Notes under the pieces: model-generated
The model's input: only the letters and a program-made list of their open reading frames with translations
Database searches by the model: none
Told to the model about the DNA's origin: nothing
DNA from: Lucifuga dentata
Lineage: Eukaryota; Chordata; Actinopteri; Ophidiiformes; Bythitidae
Direction: 5' to 3'
DNA length: 64,000 nucleotides
Assembly (NCBI GenBank): GCA_014773175.1
Contig: VXCM01000503.1
Span: 532,625 to 596,624 of the forward strand
In this document: positions 59,158-64,000 of the stretch, in pieces
Position numbering within the stretch: the stretch's first letter is position 1
How the letters are laid out: each line of letters begins with the position of its first letter
Program-made: the position numbers and the translations under genes

Positions 59158-60254
59158 TGGGTGATAACAATATGCATTGTCAGTTTATGCAAAAGTGTTT
59201 TTTGTTTTTGAAAAACTTAAAGAGGATCATAACCTGAGACTCAAACTCTTTATTCACTGAATGGTAGTTTTTGGAAAAATATAAACGTAGTCAGTCCATC
59301 ATGGTGATATTGGTTTTGGTATTTAAGCTGTATGATTAAGCTGAAAAGACACACACACACACCTGCTTGGATTAAATTTGAACATATTGAAAATAGCATG
59401 TACTAATGGCACATTTGACCCAAAGTTAATGACGTACTTTGAATGTAAAAGGATCAAATCACAAAAACATTTCAACTTCACTCATGGCTAACATGTATGC
59501 AAAAGAAATTTTAGTTTTATAACTGCATTTCATAATCAATTTCCTAACCCATATGACAGTGAGATAAAGCGAGGATAACACAGTCCAACGTACGATCATA
59601 TGAAAACATTAAAAACAGATATGTAGGCATTACAATAATTAATTTCTGGTTTGTCCAGATATTAAATCTGTGCATAACTGCAATTAAGTAACACAACAAA
59701 AGTGACATCAGTTGGTTTAGCTTTTAATTAACACACATAAAGCTTAAAGACATAAGCTTAACTGCCTATGAATGTCAGAATGAAAATCTATTACTGTTTT
59801 AATATGGTAGCTAAACATTTTTGTTTAGTTTGCCATGATTTGGCTCATAATCTAATTTCATGCTGCTAACATGATTTATTTGATCCTCCAGCAGCTATTT
59901 TACCATAAAAATGGGAGTTGGGCACATCCACAGATATAAATATCTTGTATTCCAAATGTACATTAAATAAGGAAATAGTTTTGAAATGTTGAACTGAAAG
60001 ACTATTAGGCTGCTCATAGACTCCAGGAAGACTTTGTGAGAAGGAAGAAAGTGTATATTTTTCTTACCTTCTGTGTGCAATTACTTTAAATTCCTCCAGC
60101 TGTTAAATTTTTTATATTCCATTAAGTCAGAGCAAGAGAAACTTTGCTTGCTGCATCACACACACACACAAACACAAAGTGACAAATCAGGTAGTCACAT
60201 AAAGATGACAAGTTGAAGGTGACGATGAGGGGATGACTTGTTACACCCACACGC

Positions 60255-60294
<40 letters not shown>

Positions 60295-61019
60295 GTAGCT
60301 CTGGAGTCATCTGATTTTTATTTTCCATTTTAAATGTCTTGGTTTACATTGTGACATGAATTCTTTATGCTGCATCATAAGTCAGAAACATAAAAAACTG
60401 AACATTCCTATCACATTTCCTATTTTGTTGAAAAGCCAACAGTCCACTCAGAATTTTGGGGTGGGCCTGCCTGGTTTTGTTCTCCATGAGGTTGCATTGT
60501 GTTTCATCAGCTGAATCGCCCCAAAACATTTGCTGCGCTTTGTTGGAGCTGTAATAAAGTCAGATGGTGGTGTGAAATACCTTCTAGTGGTGCTCCATGC
60601 TTTTTTGTCAGCTTGCTGGCAGCGTTTTGGTCCTGTTAGATTTCATGAATTACTCAGATACTGTGAATCAACAATATGCACTTTCGGCAGCAGTGACGTG
60701 CGAGACCAAAACATAAAAGCTCAGAAATGTGATGACAGCCAACAGTTCCGGTGAAAGGCTTGTGCTGTGAAGCAGGTGCAGAAATGCCATTTATTATGCA
60801 GGTTAGATGAGAGTTAGATGAGGTAGATGTGTTATATTCAGATTAAAAAGCACAGCAGAGATTGGCTCAGAATACAGTGAGGTACAATTTTATGCTTTCA
60901 GTCGGTGACCACTCAGACTGCCTTTGGATTACACATGCACTCTGTCCACAGCCGTGACCAGACTGCTGAATACGTGTCACTCTGACACAAATGACTTGTA
61001 GTTACCATCTTCACTTATC

Positions 61020-61134
61020 ACTTATTCTTCTGATCAACTTGCTCTTTTGCACATTTTAGTGTAATGTAATGTAATTTAATTTAATGTATCTGGCTGCTAT
61101 AATGATTTAATTTCCCTCTGGGGATTAATTCAAT

Positions 61135-61231
<97 letters not shown>
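61020..61231 (+). repeat. LINE/SINE-like 3' tail followed by (CAAT)n(CTAT)n
   Basis: The text ggctgctataatgatttaat and ttccctctggggattaattc matches the common 3' tail of fish L2/CR1-type elements (gctgctgtaa...tttccc...ggattaataaa). It runs into (CAAT)n at about 61131-61185 and (CTAT)n at about 61186-61231. Family assignment is tentative. Confidence 0.5.
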
Positions 61232-62250
61232 CATCCATCTATCCATCATCTTTAATATTAATTGAATTGGTTTAATACAGGTAGAACAGAGGAAAACAAT
61301 TACATTTTAACAACTAGCTCAGCTTTCTGTGGTTAAAAATTAGAAATTAGGAAGCGCATATCAAGTACATACGTAAATACAAGAAAACCTTTTTTTGACC
61401 TGATGATGAAGATGTGCATTTTATTTCACCATAATTGTTTTGTGGGCTTTCATACAGTATATTTAGGTATAGCACATCTTTGGCTGATAGGAGGGATGAG
61501 TGTGTGTGAGTGTCACATTATAGGCTCTCGTGTCCAAGAACAGGTTCTCTGTTGTTTCTATTGTCAGGTCTGCATTAGAACAGAAATCCTCGCCAGTTGG
61601 TCACTTGTGAAGACGTTTTCTTTCACACCTTATAAGGAGGAGCTATTTTTAAGATAGGAAGTGAGTTAGTCTAGTAAACTTGTTTAAAGTTAGGCTTAAA
61701 CTTGGAACTGTTTTTAGGTTTAGGGGAAAATTTACCTCCAGGTAAAACTAAAACGGTGTCCTCACAAGCACAGCAAAAATCAAAGTGTGTGTGCATGTGT
61801 GTTTGTCACTTTGTGTGTAAGCTGGAAGGTGTCCTGGGGAAGTGAGCCTGACAGCTCCCATGGTTCTCAGCTTTGGCTTCAGCAGTCCCTGTCAGCCTTC
61901 TTATCTCTATGGACGGCTGCCACAGACAGCTGTTATGTTTTGTATGTTTGTGTGTGTATGTGTGGGTGTATGTGAGTGTGCGAGCAGATATGTGTGTGGG
62001 TGTATGTGTGGTTGTGTTTCTGTCAGTAATCTGATGGACACCTGCAACTGTGTGTGAACATTTGTGTTTTTGGAGATGTTTTTTTCAGCATCTACAGCTG
62101 TAAAGTGTGTCTACACTGCACTGTGTGTGTGTACGTGTGTGTTCTGTGTGTTCCTTTGGGAGATTAAGGTGGGAGGTGAAGCAGCTGTGTTTGGGACACA
62201 GAGATTTGCTTAATGAGGAAGCAGTATCAGTACCTCATTGAAATGCAGTG

Positions 62251-62300
<50 letters not shown>

Positions 62301-62954
62301 CATCTTTACTTGTAGTCTGGGGAGTAAATGACCTTAAATAAAAATGTGGCATATCCTACCAAAGCAACGACACACAGCAAATTAGGTTTCTGGGCTTGTG
62401 ATGAGGTTTGAAGTTTTTTGTTACACTGTGGACATCTCATGTTGAGAGTGTGAATCAAAGGCTACGTCTGTCTAACTTAGCTTAAGTAATGAATGCTTTA
62501 GATATGGTTTCACAGGCAGCTGGTGTGTATTTTTGTCTTTCTTTAGACTTGAGAAAGATGCCAGGGTCACACAGGGATCACATTTTCTAGAGCAGAGAGG
62601 CTTGTATGATCACAGAAATGTTGACTTAACTCTCAGTCATACAGCCTCCATTTACACCTTACATTAAAATATGAGCTGCAACCATTATGTTAAAAGGAAA
62701 AATACATGGTAACGCAACATGTAAATGTGAGAAAAACACATTTGATTGGCACAGTATTGGATCTTCCTGACCATATGTGATGTCATCAGGTTTGCATTGT
62801 GATTGGATCTCAGTCACAACGAGCCAGGTGTAACTACAATCCATACAGCTGGGATATGTTTGTGAGATAAAATCTGCCAGAAGCTGAAAACGTCGCCCTG
62901 CCTCATCTTCCTGGGTCTGCTCACTCACATCAATAAAGTTTTGAACTGAAAATA

Positions 62955-63288
62955 CAGGCAGTCCCCGGGTTACAAACGAGTTCCGTTCCTGCGGCTGTCT
63001 TTAAGTCGAATTTGTACGTAAGTCGGAACAGTTATGTAAGGTGCGTATCTAGTGTATATATTTTACCTTTCTATGCATAAGAAACATTAAAGAAACACAG
63101 ATATAGTAAAAAATCTTAAACATAATAATACCGCTGAACCGCTGACAGTGCACAATGTTTTGATGTGTGTCATGAAGCAATGTGCTGTTCGTTATTACAA
63201 ATCATTATATGTAGCTCGAATTTTTTATTTAATAAGCTTTATGGCAGTCGGTTCATAAGTCAGATGTTCGTAAGTCGGGGACTGCCTG
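62955..63288. mobile_element. Tigger/pogo-like MITE, TA target duplication
   Basis: Starts caggcagtccccgggttaca and ends cgtaagtcggggactgcctg, inverted termini of about 20 bp, flanked by TA (62953-62954 and 63289-63290). 334 bp. Internal text aagtcgaatttgtacgtaag is also palindromic-like. Class II assignment is from termini and TA target only. Confidence 0.75.
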
Positions 63289-63431
63289 TAGTGGCAAACT
63301 CATTAGTTATTAAAAAAAATGAAGAATGAAGCCTGCCAGTGACAAAAGAAGAAATGATGGTTTTAATACCACAATGACCCACTTACTGAGATGTGATCAC
63401 AATTCAGTCAGATATCATGAACTCTTTTTAA

Positions 63432-63990
63432 AGGACCATACCAGTAGTTTTTCTTGTTTAAGCGCAATAAAGACTACTTGTATAGAGGTTACTAATAGTG
63501 CCTGCTAACACTGAAGGCCCTACACACCAAAACCAACGCAAGTAAGTGACACGAAAGTGCAAATTTTTAGAAGCTGAATTTTTCACAGTAAGTTTATTTA
63601 CATCAAATGTTACGTGATTTTTGCAAATATTTACATGGGTTCATGCCAAAAAAATGTACTAAGAGAAAAAATGGAATCATGTCAAGTGATGATGACCTGT
63701 TCCTGATTCTCCTTAAAAAAAAAAAAAAGGAAAAACAAATGAAGAAAACTGAGATTCTGGGTGCATCCAATACTTATTTCATTGCTTGATACAGGAATTG
63801 AAGCATATCTGCTTTCTGACAGGTCGTCGTAGGTAGATATTCATTTTGATCATTGTCATAATGAAGTGCTTATATCCTCCTACACACATTGTCTTTATAA
63901 TCGATGTCTTTATCATTTGTGTCCCTTTTATCATACAGGACAGTGTTCTATGACACAAAACCAACCAGACAATCCATGCTGAATGTTTAG
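63432..63990. repeat. TTAA-MITE terminal fragment and unassigned AT-rich DNA
   Basis: After TTAA (63428-63431) the text aggaccataccagtagtttt is the terminus of the TTAA-flanked family, but no matching right end was found. Further right a short ORF (63607-63789) with SSDDDLFLILLKKKK resembles the acidic starts of Harbinger-type ORFs, too weakly to call. Confidence 0.4.
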
Positions 63991-64000
63991 ACTTTTTGAG

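Overview
The window is eukaryotic genomic DNA. It almost certainly comes from a ray-finned (teleost) fish, but I cannot name the species. The evidence is compact genes with short exons and canonical GT-AG introns, very abundant (CA)n/(GA)n/(TATC)n microsatellites, and many DNA-transposon remnants typical of fish (Tc1, hAT, Harbinger-like and TTAA-flanked elements). There are no operons, ribosome binding sites or CRISPR arrays.

Positions 1-33,140 hold most of arap1 (ArfGAP with RhoGAP domain, ankyrin repeat and PH domain 1) on the + strand. I resolved 31 coding exons that join in a single continuous frame of 1,311 codons, with every intron phase matching. The first exon in view is already coding, so the N-terminus, including the SAM domain expected for the family, lies upstream. 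The visible order is a Pro/Ser-rich linker, PH1, PH2, ArfGAP, ankyrin region, PH3, PH4, RhoGAP, Ras-association (RA) and PH5. Both GAP arginine fingers are present. Intron 11 (7.3 kb) is the largest intron and contains an exon-like, promoter-like island near 11.65-11.88 kb that may start a shorter transcript.

Positions 33-50.5 kb are intergenic: the arap1 3' UTR with possible polyadenylation signals, then transposon remnants, microsatellites and small assembly gaps. A CpG-richer island at about 50.88-51.25 kb is the first exon of pde2a (cGMP-stimulated phosphodiesterase 2A, + strand). It encodes the acylated N-terminus of the membrane isoform (MGQACGH...). The rest of the window (51.25-64 kb) is pde2a intron 1, with a decayed Tc1/mariner transposon, LINE tails, MITEs and an assembly gap. 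From memory, ARAP1 and PDE2A are also adjacent and in the same orientation in human (11q13.4), which supports both calls.

The two genes work in different pathways. ARAP1 is a phosphoinositide-regulated GAP for Arf and Rho GTPases at membranes. PDE2A hydrolyses cAMP and cGMP. Their proximity is conserved synteny, not a functional operon. I found no clear sign of a wholly new system. The most notable items are the candidate internal arap1 promoter, a possible alternative arap1 C-terminus, an overlapping uORF on pde2a, several well-delimited non-autonomous transposon families, an unclassified ~160 bp repeat nested in the Tc1 element, and exact 61-66 bp duplications around single N bases that look like assembly artefacts.
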